Part shown: positions 16,275 through 25,086 of the stretch, in pieces | Layout: every line of letters begins with the position of its first letter | How positions within the stretch are numbered: position 1 is the first letter of the stretch | Translations under genes and position numbers: made by a program | The notes under the pieces: model-generated | The model's database searches: none | Told to the model about the DNA's origin: nothing | What the model saw: only the letters and a program-made list of their open reading frames with translations | Assembly (NCBI GenBank): GCA_016125285.1 | Contig: WGMA01000041.1 | Location: 1 to 64,000 of the forward strand | Source of the DNA: Phycisphaera sp. | Lineage (GTDB): Bacteria > Planctomycetota > Phycisphaerae > Phycisphaerales > Zrk34 | Direction of reading: 5' to 3' | Length of the DNA: 64,000 bases

Positions 16275-17579
16275 ATGCCCGAGCTTCAGCCGATCCGTGC
16301 CATCCGTTTTCCGACTGACTCCGCGAACCACGACATCAGTTCGCGCATCGCGCCGCCGTACGATGTGCTCGACGAAGGGCCCAAGCGCAAGCTGCTCGAC
16401 GTCGACGCGCACAACATCGTGGCGATCGATCTGCCGGTCACGCCGCCGAAGACCGTCGGTCCCGACGCCGCGTACGCCGACGCCGGTGAGTTGTATCGTG
16501 CGTGGCGCGAGCAGAACGTGCTGGTGCAGGACGAGCGTCCCGCGGTGTACGCCTACGAGCAGGTCTACAACGTCGGCGACGAGAGCTACGCGCGGCGCGG
16601 GATGTTCGCGGCGTTGACCGTCGAGCAGTTCGGCAGGCCCGGCGGCGGTATCCATCGCCACGAGAAGACGATCAAGGCCGGTACCGACGATCGCTTCAAG
16701 CTGATGACCGCCACCGCGGCGCAGCTGTCGCCGATCTTCGGCGTGTACGACGACAAGGGCAACGCGGTCGCGGCCGTGCTCAACAAGCACTTCGACGCAC
16801 GCGAGCCCGACTTCCACGGCGTGACCGCCAACGACCGCGTCGACCACCGCGTGTGGATCGTCGACGACCCCGCCGACGTCGACGCCGTCCGCGCCGCGAT
16901 GGCGACCGCCGATGTGTTCATCGCCGACGGGCATCACCGCTACACCACCGCGTTGAACTACCACGAGGCGCACCCCGAGTCGGCCGCGGCCGCGGGATGC
17001 CTGTTCGTGCTCGTGCCGATTGACGATCCCGGCCTGCTCGTGCTGCCTACACATCGCGTGCTGTGCGGCGTCAGCGGCTTCGACATCGCGAAGCTGATCG
17101 AGATCATCAAGGCCGACGGACGGTTCACGATCCAGTTGACCGATCACGGCGCCGACGGCACACCGCAGATGGGCGACGATCTGCCGCGTTATGGTCACCA
17201 CGCGTTCGGCGTGTACAACCCGACGACCGGCAAGACCTACGCCGTATCGACGCCCGCCGAGGACCCGCTCGCGGACCTGATGCCCGAGCGTCCCGCGGTG
17301 TGGCGCACGCTCGACGTGGCGGTGTTCCATCACCTGTTCGTCGACGAACTGCTCCGCCCGAACTTCGGCGGCGACGCGATCACGTACAAGTATCCGCACG
17401 AGCTGTCGGAGCTGGTGCGGCTGAGCCACGACGAGCCCGATCGCGTCGGCGTGATCATGCAGGCCACGCCGCTGCGCAGCGTCTGCGAGGTGTCGCTGGC
17501 CGGCGATGTCATGCCGCCGAAGTCGACGTTTTTCTTCCCCAAGCTCGCGACGGGATTGGTGATCAACCCGCTCGATTGA
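16275..17579 (+). CDS. DUF1015 family protein
   Basis: This 434-residue cytoplasmic protein matches the DUF1015 family across its length. The N-terminus has an ALR-like strand (IRAIRFP), then RIAPPYDVLDE, the family hallmark PPYDV. Further on are HRHEKTIKAGTDDRFKLM, SPIFGVYDD, FIADGHHRYTTALNY and a VLPTHRVL segment. The GHHRYxTAL and ThR motifs suggest a phosphate- or nucleotide-handling active site, but the biochemical role of the family is not known to me. In other bacteria it is often found near serine or amino-acid metabolism genes, and here it is alone. The frame opens at 16131, but the ATG at 16275 gives the normal N-terminus. Confidence 0.9.
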   Translation: MPELQPIRAIRFPTDSANHDISSRIAPPYDVLDEGPKRKLLDVDAHNIVAIDLPVTPPKTVGPDAAYADAGELYRAWREQNVLVQDERPAVYAYEQVYNVGDESYARRGMFAALTVEQFGRPGGGIHRHEKTIKAGTDDRFKLMTATAAQLSPIFGVYDDKGNAVAAVLNKHFDAREPDFHGVTANDRVDHRVWIVDDPADVDAVRAAMATADVFIADGHHRYTTALNYHEAHPESAAAAGCLFVLVPIDDPGLLVLPTHRVLCGVSGFDIAKLIEIIKADGRFTIQLTDHGADGTPQMGDDLPRYGHHAFGVYNPTTGKTYAVSTPAEDPLADLMPERPAVWRTLDVAVFHHLFVDELLRPNFGGDAITYKYPHELSELVRLSHDEPDRVGVIMQATPLRSVCEVSLAGDVMPPKSTFFFPKLATGLVINPLD

Positions 17580-17606
17580 CGCGGCCCTTGATCATTCGTC
17601 GATAGG

Positions 17607-17636
17607 TTGTCAGAATGTTCCGCCTCAGCCTATGAT
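17607..17636 (+). promoter_or_regulatory. tRNA promoter
   Basis: TTGTCA at 17607-17612 is followed by 18 bases and TATGAT at 17631-17636. The predicted start near 17643 lies 12 bases before the mature tRNA 5' end. Confidence 0.6.
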
Positions 17637-17654
17637 CGAGTGCTGGCTGATACT

Positions 17655-17728
17655 GCCGACGTAGCTCAGTTGGTTAGAGCGTGGGATTCATAAGCCTAAG
17701 GTCGCTGGTTCAAATCCAGCCGTCGGCA
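17655..17728 (+). tRNA. tRNA with CAU anticodon (Met or lysidine-type Ile2)
   Basis: A full cloverleaf of 74 bases is present. The acceptor GCCGACG pairs with CGTCGGC, followed by A73. The D arm is GCTC/GAGC. The anticodon loop is TTCATAA, with CAT at the anticodon. The T arm is GCTGG TTCAAAT CCAGC. CCA is not encoded. The anticodon stem TGGGA/GCCTA has a G-T pair and an A-G mismatch at the loop-closing position, so it is a slightly weak stem. The T arm resembles tRNA-Ile2 at least as much as elongator tRNA-Met, so either identity is possible. Initiator tRNA is excluded because the acceptor ends in a full G1-C72 pair. Confidence 0.9.
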
Positions 17729-17736
17729 TTGACGAG

Positions 17737-17765
17737 AACCCCTGTGAGAGCAGGGGTTTTTGTTT
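17737..17765 (+). terminator. Rho-independent terminator of the tRNA gene
   Basis: AACCCCTG/CAGGGGTT forms an 8-bp stem with a 6-base loop, followed directly by TTTGTTT. Confidence 0.85.
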
Positions 17766-17795
17766 GCGCCGGGATCGCCTCCGGCGTACGCATGC

Positions 17796-17828
17796 GAGCG
17801 TGGGATCCATAAGCCTAAGGTCGCTGGT
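17796..17828 (+). repeat. Partial copy of the upstream tRNA
   Basis: This stretch repeats 17677-17709 (3' D-stem, anticodon arm, variable loop and first T-stem strand) with one change, TTCAT to TCCAT. It then diverges. The distance between copies is 119 bases. The acceptor and most of the T arm are missing, so it cannot be a functional tRNA. Confidence 0.8.
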
Positions 17829-17835
17829 CTGACGC

Positions 17836-18648
17836 TCAGGCGCCGCCGTGTGAGCGGGTGACGTCGGCGATGGCGACGTTGAACCGGCCGACGATCTCGT
17901 GGAGCGTCTTGACCTGGTCGGCGGTCGCTTGGGTCCGCGCCGCGGCGCGGGTGATCTCGGTCAGCAGCCTGGCGACCTGGGCAGGGTCCTTGAGCGCGTC
18001 GCCGTTTGTCGAGAGTGACACCTGTTTGTCGACGAGCCAGGCACGCACAACCTCCACTGCGCTGTCGGATGAGCCGGCGCCCAGCGGCACGCTCAGCGCG
18101 TGCCCCCTGGGGGCGTCCGGCTTTGTCGCGGCGGGTGTGGCCGGCGCAGGCGCGGCGGGTTTCGGTGGGGCGGGCGGCGGAGGCGGTGAACCGGGCGGAG
18201 GCGAAGGCGTCTCGGCTTTTGCGGGCTCTTCGTCGACCTTGGCCGGCTCGCTCGGCGGCGGCGGCGCGGGCGTCGCGGGCTTCGGCGGCGCGGCGGCCTT
18301 GCGGGCCAGTTCCTCGGTCGCGGCCGCCTCACGCGCCGCTTCCTCCGCGGCGCGCCGCTGGGCGCGGATGTGCGCCTTGCGGAGTTCCACGAGCCGGTCG
18401 CGGATCTCGTTCATCTCCGCCTGTTCCTTGGCGATCTCCTCGTCGCGCTTCTTCACCGACGCGTCGATCTGCGCCGCCATCGTGTCGACGCGCAGTGTCA
18501 GCTTCTGAAAGATCTCGCGCGGCTCGCCCTCCATGGTCTTGGGGTCCATGCGGTCGAGCAGCTTCACCGCCCGGTCGAGCTTGCCACGGATGGCGGTCTC
18601 GATGGCCGCGGACAGCTGCAGCAGAATCGGGTCTTCGGTCGCGCTCAC
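17836..18648 (-). CDS. Hypothetical coiled-coil protein with a Pro/Ala linker
   Basis: I recognise no family. The 270-residue product is taken from a GTG at 18648, which has AAGGGG six bases upstream. The frame extends ten codons further to another GTG at 18678. Residues 10-60 are helical and acidic/basic. Residues 60-115 form a charged coiled coil (KKRDEEIAKEQAEMNEIRDR). Residues 118-185 are a low-complexity Pro/Ala/Lys linker. The last 80 residues are a second helical domain. No signal peptide or membrane segment is present, so it is probably cytoplasmic. It diverges from the pseudokinase gene, whose promoter shares the same short intergenic space. The layout resembles a scaffold, but the function is unknown. 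Confidence 0.7.
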   Translation of the reverse strand: MSATEDPILLQLSAAIETAIRGKLDRAVKLLDRMDPKTMEGEPREIFQKLTLRVDTMAAQIDASVKKRDEEIAKEQAEMNEIRDRLVELRKAHIRAQRRAAEEAAREAAATEELARKAAAPPKPATPAPPPPSEPAKVDEEPAKAETPSPPPGSPPPPPAPPKPAAPAPATPAATKPDAPRGHALSVPLGAGSSDSAVEVVRAWLVDKQVSLSTNGDALKDPAQVARLLTEITRAAARTQATADQVKTLHEIVGRFNVAIADVTRSHGGA

Positions 18649-18771
18649 GATGCACCCCTTAGTCGACTGGACCGACACATCAGGTCGTCGGTGAACTCCT
18701 TATCGAATCATATCGAATGCGCAGACGCCTTCCAAGCGCGTCGAGCCGCTGTGGGGTCGGCGGGGCGGAAC

Positions 18772-18777
18772 TATAAT
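18772..18777 (+). promoter_or_regulatory. Consensus -10 box of the pseudokinase gene
   Basis: A perfect TATAAT ends 9 bases before the ATG at 18787, and no ribosome-binding site is seen. This is again a leaderless layout. Confidence 0.55.
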
Positions 18778-18786
18778 TGGACAGGC

Positions 18787-20166
18787 ATGCAAGGACCGTC
18801 ACCTCAACACCGCGGGCCCCGCAAACTGGTCGATCTTGTCGGCGAGATGGGGCTGCTACCCGAATCCCAAGCGGTCGAAATCATGCGGTCACTGGCGATC
18901 GGGGTTTACGACCTGCACTGCTCGGGCCGCACGCACCGCGCCATCAGCGTGCGATCGGTCGGCCTGGACGCCTCGGGGGAGGCCTCGCTCGGTATGCCGG
19001 CCCCGCCACGGGAGTTCGGCGGCGGCCTGCCGGACGCCGATTCCTGCCCGCCGGAGCTCGACGCCGAGCCGCCGCTGCTCATCCCGCTCGAAATCGACAA
19101 GGCTCGTCACGAACTCGCCGCGGCCCGGATCGACATGGACCCGCGCCGTGTCGACGTCTACCAGCTCGGCGCGTTGCTCTGCCACATCGTCAGCGGCCAC
19201 ACCGCATCGGTCTACCGTCGCAACCCCATGCTGCTGGCGAAGGTCTCGCTGCCCATCGTCGATGCTATCGACGGCGCGCTCGGCTACGAACCCGACAAAC
19301 GCTTCGCACGCGTGCCCGATTTCGTCGCCGCGCTCGCGCCACCCAAGCCCGCGTCGACCGCGCCGGGTTCGTCGCAGGCGCCACCGCCGCCGCCGCCACC
19401 TGCTGCGTCGGTACCGTCTGAGCCCCTGGTTCTGGACGGTCTGTCGGAGCCGACCACGCCAGCCCAACCGACGGTGATTGAATCGCCAAGCGAAGCGGTC
19501 GCCCAGGACGCGCGGGGCGCGGGTCGTAGCAAGGCGCGGATCGTGTTTGCGGTGATCGCGGTGTTGCTCCTGCTCGGCGGCGCGCTCACGTGGTATGTGG
19601 TGGGGACCGGCGATGACGCCGAGCCGCCGTCAATCGCTGAGGCCGAGCCGCCCGATGTCGAGCCCGACGCGGACGCGCCCGATACCACGGCGCCGCCCGC
19701 GAGTCTGACGCCGCTGAAACAGGTCTTCGCGTTCGACAACGTCGAAGCCACGAAGCGGCAGTGGCAGATCAAGGGCGATGTCACCTACAAGGCCGACGGC
19801 GCACACGCCGCACGCGGGCCCGACAACTTCCTCCGCAGCGCGTTTACGATGACGGGCGACTTCACGGTCGAGATCGACGTCAGCTGGGACCAGGCGAAGT
19901 ACTCGAACACCGGCCAGGTCTACATCAAAGCGTGCGGTGAACAGTTCAGCATCAACAACAAGTATTTCAAATTCCACTACAAGGGCACGCTGCGTCGCGC
20001 CGGTGACAAGCTGACGCTGACACGCGCCGGCGGCAAGCCGATCGAGCGAACGATCAAGCCGGAGAACCTCGACAAGTCTGCCGTGTTCTTCCTCCACTGG
20101 CGCAGCCGCAACTGTCACATCATTCGCGTTGCGGTCGATGCCGGGCATGCGTTCAATAAAGAATAG
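18787..20166 (+). CDS. Transmembrane pseudokinase-like protein
   Basis: The protein has 459 residues. The N-terminal 190 residues resemble the C-lobe of a Hanks-type Ser/Thr kinase. A helix AVEIMRSLAIGVYDLHCSG leads into HRAISVRSVGLD, the equivalent of HRDxKxxN. The catalytic Asp is Ala, the Asn is Val, and the DFG segment reads GMPAP. There is no glycine-rich loop or ATP-binding Lys, so it should not phosphorylate. The DVYQLGALLCHIVSG segment matches the alphaF region (DVYSLG). A Pro-rich linker leads to one transmembrane helix at about 250-272 and an extracytoplasmic beta-sandwich-like domain (about 315-459: GDFTVEIDVSWDQ, GQVYIKACG) resembling LamG/DUF1080-type ligand-binding folds. It may act as a receptor scaffold. 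Confidence 0.75.
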   Translation: MQGPSPQHRGPRKLVDLVGEMGLLPESQAVEIMRSLAIGVYDLHCSGRTHRAISVRSVGLDASGEASLGMPAPPREFGGGLPDADSCPPELDAEPPLLIPLEIDKARHELAAARIDMDPRRVDVYQLGALLCHIVSGHTASVYRRNPMLLAKVSLPIVDAIDGALGYEPDKRFARVPDFVAALAPPKPASTAPGSSQAPPPPPPPAASVPSEPLVLDGLSEPTTPAQPTVIESPSEAVAQDARGAGRSKARIVFAVIAVLLLLGGALTWYVVGTGDDAEPPSIAEAEPPDVEPDADAPDTTAPPASLTPLKQVFAFDNVEATKRQWQIKGDVTYKADGAHAARGPDNFLRSAFTMTGDFTVEIDVSWDQAKYSNTGQVYIKACGEQFSINNKYFKFHYKGTLRRAGDKLTLTRAGGKPIERTIKPENLDKSAVFFLHWRSRNCHIIRVAVDAGHAFNKE

Positions 20167-20188
20167 CGGGGCGCGCTGACGAGCGTGG

Positions 20189-21799
20189 TCACCACTTCAG
20201 CTTCTCGAGCACGCCCGTCGCGGCCATGCCCATCAGGCCCACGCCCAGCAGCGCCACGCCGAGCAGCAGCCGCCAGTCGGTGATCGACAGCTCCGCGCCG
20301 ACGATCATCACCGCGCCCGCGATCGTGAGGAACCCCGAGCCGATCGTGCGGATGATCAGCCGCACGGCGCGCTCGCGTTCCCCGGAAACGGACGGATGCT
20401 CACGAACCTGCACGGCGCCGAGGTCGCCCTCGTTGAGACGGCGGAGCACGCGACGCAGGTCGTGCGGCGCCTGTCGCACGAGGCGGTCGATGTTGCGGGC
20501 CATGTCGACGGCGTCGGCCGCCATCTGCGACGCGGAGAACCGCTTGCGCGTGAGCCCCGGCAGCTCTTCGCCGAAGACCTCGAGGATGTTCAGTTCCGGG
20601 TCGAGCTGACGGATCACCGCTTCGAGCGTGATGAACGCACGGGCGAGCAGCAGCAGCGACCCGGGGTTGCGCACGCCGTGCCGACTGCCCAGGCGCAGCA
20701 GCGACTCGAGCGTCCGGCCGACCGACAGCTCCGAGACCGGCTGTTCGCGCAGGTCACGCAGGAAGATGGAGATCTCGTCGCGCACGGCCTGGCGATCCGC
20801 GCCGGGCCCGACGTAGCCGAGGTCGAGGTACGCCTCGGCGGCGGTGCGGCTGTCGCCCTGCACCGTGGCGCGCAGCAGGTCGATCATCGTCTCGCGCTCG
20901 GACGCGTCGACCTCGCCGACCATGCCGAAGTCGTAGAGGAACAGCATGCCCGCGTCGTTGACGAGGAAGTTGCCGGGGTGCGGGTCGGCGTGGAACATGC
21001 CCTCGCGGAAGACCTGTCGCAGGAACAGGTGCAGGACGCGTCGCGCCAGCGCGTTGGCCGCCTCGGGGTGCGCGTGCACGTAGTTGTTGAGCCGCTCACC
21101 GTGGGCGCGTTCGATGGTGATCACACGCGACGTGCTGTGCGTCTCGATCACCGCGGGGATCGTCAGTCGTTCGACGTCCTCGAGCACGCTGCGGAAGCGG
21201 CGGATGTTGTGCGCCTCCCGGCGGAAATCCAGCTCGCGCAGCAGCGTCATGTGGAACTCACGCACGATCGACGGCGCGTCGTACCCGCGCGCCGCGGGCA
21301 CCAGCGCGTCGAGCGTCGCGGCGAGGAACGCCATGACCGCCAGGTCCTCGGCGATGCGTTGATCGAGCCCCGGGCGCTGCACCTTGATCACGACGTCGCG
21401 TCCGTCGGGCAGCACCGCGGCGTGCACCTGCGCGATGGTCGCCGCGGCGAGTGGCTCTTCGTCGAACGACCGGAACAGCCGCTTGATGTTGTCGCTCAGC
21501 TCCGACTCGATGGTGCTGCGGATGACCTGTGGGTCTTCGGGCGGCAGGCGGTCCTGGAGGTGTTCGAGCTCGGCGATGTACTCGCGCGGCAGCAGGTCGC
21601 CGCGTGTCGACAGCACCTGCCCGAACTTGAGGAACACCACGCCGAGCTCCTCGAACGCCTCGCGCAACTCGACGGGGGTCGGCCAGTGCTCCTCGCCGCG
21701 CAGCAGCCCCGCAAACCCGTGCTTCGCCAGCACGGTCAGCACGTTGCCGAACCGCACGGTCGAGTTGAGCCATTCTCGCGGCGCCGAGGCGAATCGCAT
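20189..21799 (-). CDS. ABC1/UbiB-type atypical kinase
   Basis: This 536-residue membrane-associated kinase-like ATPase belongs to the UbiB/ADCK family, linked to quinone or isoprenoid-lipid metabolism. Visible features are the family-specific KxGQ motif (FLKFGQ, about residues 57-61), the Ala-rich loop AAATIAQVHAA, the VVIKVQRPG Lys, the FHADPHPGNFLV catalytic loop and LYDFG. Two hydrophobic helices close the protein (about residues 485-530), the usual UbiB membrane anchor. The start is the ATG at 21799 with AGGGG six bases upstream. The frame extends nine codons further to a TTG. A TATACT -10 box lies at 21832-21837. It diverges from the haem dehydrogenase gene. The substrate is unknown. Confidence 0.9.
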   Translation of the reverse strand: MRFASAPREWLNSTVRFGNVLTVLAKHGFAGLLRGEEHWPTPVELREAFEELGVVFLKFGQVLSTRGDLLPREYIAELEHLQDRLPPEDPQVIRSTIESELSDNIKRLFRSFDEEPLAAATIAQVHAAVLPDGRDVVIKVQRPGLDQRIAEDLAVMAFLAATLDALVPAARGYDAPSIVREFHMTLLRELDFRREAHNIRRFRSVLEDVERLTIPAVIETHSTSRVITIERAHGERLNNYVHAHPEAANALARRVLHLFLRQVFREGMFHADPHPGNFLVNDAGMLFLYDFGMVGEVDASERETMIDLLRATVQGDSRTAAEAYLDLGYVGPGADRQAVRDEISIFLRDLREQPVSELSVGRTLESLLRLGSRHGVRNPGSLLLLARAFITLEAVIRQLDPELNILEVFGEELPGLTRKRFSASQMAADAVDMARNIDRLVRQAPHDLRRVLRRLNEGDLGAVQVREHPSVSGERERAVRLIIRTIGSGFLTIAGAVMIVGAELSITDWRLLLGVALLGVGLMGMAATGVLEKLKW

Positions 21800-21889
21800 G
21801 TGTAACCCCTGTGGTGTACGCTTCAAACATCAGTATAGCGGACGGGCGCGTTGGTCCGCTTTCGCCGAGACCTCAATCCACGGGACATC

Positions 21890-24800
21890 ATGACGCATAG
21901 ATTCTCCTGCCTCGCCGTCTTGCTCATCGCGACCACGTCGCTGCACGCCCAGAACTACGATCTCGACGCCGTGCCGAACGTGCCGGACGGGTTCAAGGTC
22001 AACATCTTTGCGAAGGAGCCGAACCTGCTGCACCCCGCGGCGATGTGCTTTGACAGCCAGGGGCGGATGTTCGTCGGCGGGGGCCCCCAGTTCCGCAAGC
22101 CGATGCCCGACACGCCGCCGGACTCGATCAAGATCGTGCTCGACACCGACGGCGACGGCGTGGCGGACAAGTTCAAGACGTTCGCGACGGGGTTCAACTG
22201 CATCCAGGCGCTGGCGTGGAAGGGCAACGATCTCTACGTCGCCAACTGCCCGGACCTCACGATCGTGCGCGACACCGACGGCGACGATGTCGCCGACGAG
22301 TACGAGCTCGTGTACACCGGCCTCGGACACCTGCGTCACGGACTGCACGGGTTCAACTTCGGGCCGGACGGCAAGCTGTACATGACGCAGGGCAACGCCG
22401 GGGCGCAGCCCAACGCGCCGATGGCGTTCCGCGAGCTGATGCACATCGAGTCCGATCTGCCCGACAACCAGCCGATCAACAGGGTCTACAAGCCCGGCGA
22501 GTACAAGCACAGCTACATCGACAAGTGGCCGACCACCGAGGGCGGCATGCTGCGGTGCGACCCGCACGGTCACAACCTCGAGATCTACTCACGCGGCAAC
22601 CGCAACCCGTGGGACGCGGCGTTCGACGACGGGTTCAACTGGCTCGCGACCGACAACGACGACGGGCCGGAGTCCGACCGCATCATCTCGCCGTTCTGGG
22701 GTTCGCACTTCGGCAAACGCCACACGTGGAGCTACTCGTGGACCGGCGAGGACAACCCCTGCACCGTGCCGATGTCCGGCATCTTTCCGTCGGCGAACGG
22801 CTCGGGCGTCGGCGTCGTGTTCTACACCGCCGAGCAGTTCCCCGAGAAGTACCGCAATACGTTCCTCATCGGCGACTGGACACGCAAGGAGATCTACGCG
22901 TTCCGCCGCAGGTGGGACGGAGCGCTGCTGACCGGCGACCTGGAGATCATGGTCACCGCGGGCGGCACGAAGTCGCTGTTCCGTCCGACCGACATCGAGG
23001 TCGGCCCCGACGGCGCGCTCTACGTGCTCGGCTGGGGCGCACAGTACGGCTCGATCCAGGCGCCGTACCAGGGCGGCGACAAGAACGCGAAGTTGAACGA
23101 GGGGCGGGTGTTCCGCATCTGGTACGACAAGAACCCGCTGATCCCGCGCAGCAAGTGGCGCCCCGCGAAGCGCGACAAGCCTTACGCGCAGTGGACCGTC
23201 GACGAACTGATCGCGGACCTCGACAACCAGGTGCCGGTCTGGCGTGTCGATGCGCAGGACGAACTGGTACGGCGCGGCGACGACAAGGCGGCGCAGCAAC
23301 AGCTCCTCGACGTGCTCGGCGACAAGCGGTACTCGTCGATGCAGCAGACCTGGGCGATGTGGACGTTGGGGCGGGGCGCGGCGTTGACGAAGCAGGCGAG
23401 TCAGGCGCTGGTCGGCTACGCGGCCGATCGCGAAGCGGACCTGAACCTGCGTATCCAGGCGATGCGCGTGTTGGCGCGTCAGAGTGGCGAGCCGTCGACG
23501 TTCGCGAAGCTGCTTGAGGATCCCGAGCCGCGTGTCCGCTTCGAGGCGGTGCAGGCGATGCGGCAGACGGACTCGGCGGGGCAGGTCGACGCCGTGCTTA
23601 ACGCCGCGGTGAAGGAGACTGACCGGCTGTGCCGATACGCGCAGTTCCGCTGGCTCAGCGAGAAGATCGCACCCGAAAAGCTGCGGGAGCTGCTGCGCGA
23701 CGAGCGTGCGGGTGTGCGATACGTCGCGATGCTTGCGCTGGCGGAGATCGACAAGCTCGACGGCGGCGACGCGCTGCTGCTGACGATCGACACCGACGAG
23801 GCGACGGCGAAGGTCGCGACGCTTTGGATGAGCAAGACGGGCAAGTCGCAGCTCTCGGCGATCGTGATGAACCCGTCGGGCGGCGAGTTCTTCGACCCGG
23901 TCGACGTGACGCTGTCGACGCCGATCGAGGGCGCGGTCGTGCGTTACACGACGGACGGCTCGACGCCGACCGCGCAGAGCCCCGCGGCGAAGAAGGGCGA
24001 GCCGTTTCGAGTGACGGACACGTCGGTCGTCACCGCGTCGCTGTTCCGCGACGGCAAGCCGCTCGGCGGGGCGCTGCGGGGCGAGTTCACGAAGGTCAGC
24101 GAGGCCGAGTGGAAGAGCCGGATGAACATCGCGGGGCTCAAGGCCGCGAGCGGCGCGCCGTACCGCCTCGTGACCGGCGGCGTGCACGAAGGTGAACTGG
24201 CGTACATCGACCGCTCTTACATCCTCAAGAAATTTCCGAGCGAGCTCGAAGGGAATGAGACCGCGTTCATCCGCACGGCGAACAACGACTCGGGCAAGAA
24301 GTCGAAGGGCGAGCAGATCGGCTTCGACGTGAACCGCGACGTGTGGGTCTACGTGGCGCACGACGCGCGGACGAAGGACAAGCCGGGCTGGATGAACGTC
24401 GGCAAGGACGGCGGGTTTGAGAAGGTGAAGGGCGATGTCGTCACGACCGACACGAAGTTCGGCGTGTACCGGAAGAAGTTTCCGGCGGGGCGCGTGACGC
24501 TCGGGGACAACGGCGCGGGCAAGTCGATGTACATGGTGTTCGTGACGAAGGCCGACGCCGCGCCGCGCAAGACGTACAACACGAAGGTCGCCGACGTGCT
24601 GCCGCTGCTGAAGACCGGCGACGCGACGCGCGGCAAGGCGGTGTTCAACAACGCGGCGGGCGTGAAATGCACGATCTGTCACCGGCTCGACGGGCACGGC
24701 GCCGCGGTCGGACCCGACCTGTCCGACATCGGCCTGCGGCACGCCAACGACGCGGAGTACATCGCCGAGTCCGTTGTCGACCCCAACGCGAAGCTGATCG

Positions 24801-25081
24801 AGGGATACCTGCAGGCGGTGGTCGTGACGAAGGGGGGCGACCAGTATTTCGGCATGATCCGCGAAGAATCCGCGAAGGTGCTGACGCTGTACCAGGCGGA
24901 CGGCAAGCTCGTGACGGTGAACCAGAGCGACGTCGCGTCGCGCACGCTGCTGAACGTCTCGGCGATGCCGCCGGTGTTCGGCACGCTGCTGAGCCCGCGG
25001 GAGGTCGCGGACCTCGTGACGTACCTGCTGACGCAGAAGCACAAGCAGGCGCCGACGAGCGTGCCGCCGAAGGGCGACTGA
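21890..25081 (+). CDS. PVC-type membrane-bound dehydrogenase with HEAT-like, CHB and cytochrome c domains
   Basis: This large secreted multidomain protein has 1063 residues. After a signal peptide (cleavage after LHA) comes a beta-propeller dehydrogenase domain (about 20-420) with calcium-type DTDGDGVADKF and DTDGDDVADEY loops. HEAT-like alpha repeats follow (about 440-640), then a chitobiase-C-terminal-like sandwich (VRYTTDGSTPT), an unassigned beta domain, and a mono-haem c domain. The haem site CTICH is at about residues 927-931. The probable axial Met is in SAMPP near the C-terminus. The family is typical of planctomycetes and is thought to oxidise a sugar-like substrate and pass electrons to the haem. 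The substrate is unknown. It diverges from the UbiB-like gene and converges on the nine-gene minus operon. Confidence 0.9.
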   Translation: MTHRFSCLAVLLIATTSLHAQNYDLDAVPNVPDGFKVNIFAKEPNLLHPAAMCFDSQGRMFVGGGPQFRKPMPDTPPDSIKIVLDTDGDGVADKFKTFATGFNCIQALAWKGNDLYVANCPDLTIVRDTDGDDVADEYELVYTGLGHLRHGLHGFNFGPDGKLYMTQGNAGAQPNAPMAFRELMHIESDLPDNQPINRVYKPGEYKHSYIDKWPTTEGGMLRCDPHGHNLEIYSRGNRNPWDAAFDDGFNWLATDNDDGPESDRIISPFWGSHFGKRHTWSYSWTGEDNPCTVPMSGIFPSANGSGVGVVFYTAEQFPEKYRNTFLIGDWTRKEIYAFRRRWDGALLTGDLEIMVTAGGTKSLFRPTDIEVGPDGALYVLGWGAQYGSIQAPYQGGDKNAKLNEGRVFRIWYDKNPLIPRSKWRPAKRDKPYAQWTVDELIADLDNQVPVWRVDAQDELVRRGDDKAAQQQLLDVLGDKRYSSMQQTWAMWTLGRGAALTKQASQALVGYAADREADLNLRIQAMRVLARQSGEPSTFAKLLEDPEPRVRFEAVQAMRQTDSAGQVDAVLNAAVKETDRLCRYAQFRWLSEKIAPEKLRELLRDERAGVRYVAMLALAEIDKLDGGDALLLTIDTDEATAKVATLWMSKTGKSQLSAIVMNPSGGEFFDPVDVTLSTPIEGAVVRYTTDGSTPTAQSPAAKKGEPFRVTDTSVVTASLFRDGKPLGGALRGEFTKVSEAEWKSRMNIAGLKAASGAPYRLVTGGVHEGELAYIDRSYILKKFPSELEGNETAFIRTANNDSGKKSKGEQIGFDVNRDVWVYVAHDARTKDKPGWMNVGKDGGFEKVKGDVVTTDTKFGVYRKKFPAGRVTLGDNGAGKSMYMVFVTKADAAPRKTYNTKVADVLPLLKTGDATRGKAVFNNAAGVKCTICHRLDGHGAAVGPDLSDIGLRHANDAEYIAESVVDPNAKLIEGYLQAVVVTKGGDQYFGMIREESAKVLTLYQADGKLVTVNQSDVASRTLLNVSAMPPVFGTLLSPREVADLVTYLLTQKHKQAPTSVPPKGD

Positions 25082-25086
25082 GGTGG

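Noticed and set aside
17796-17828. A second tRNA gene
   Set aside because: The copy has no acceptor stem and only one strand of the T stem, and its sequence diverges after 33 bases.
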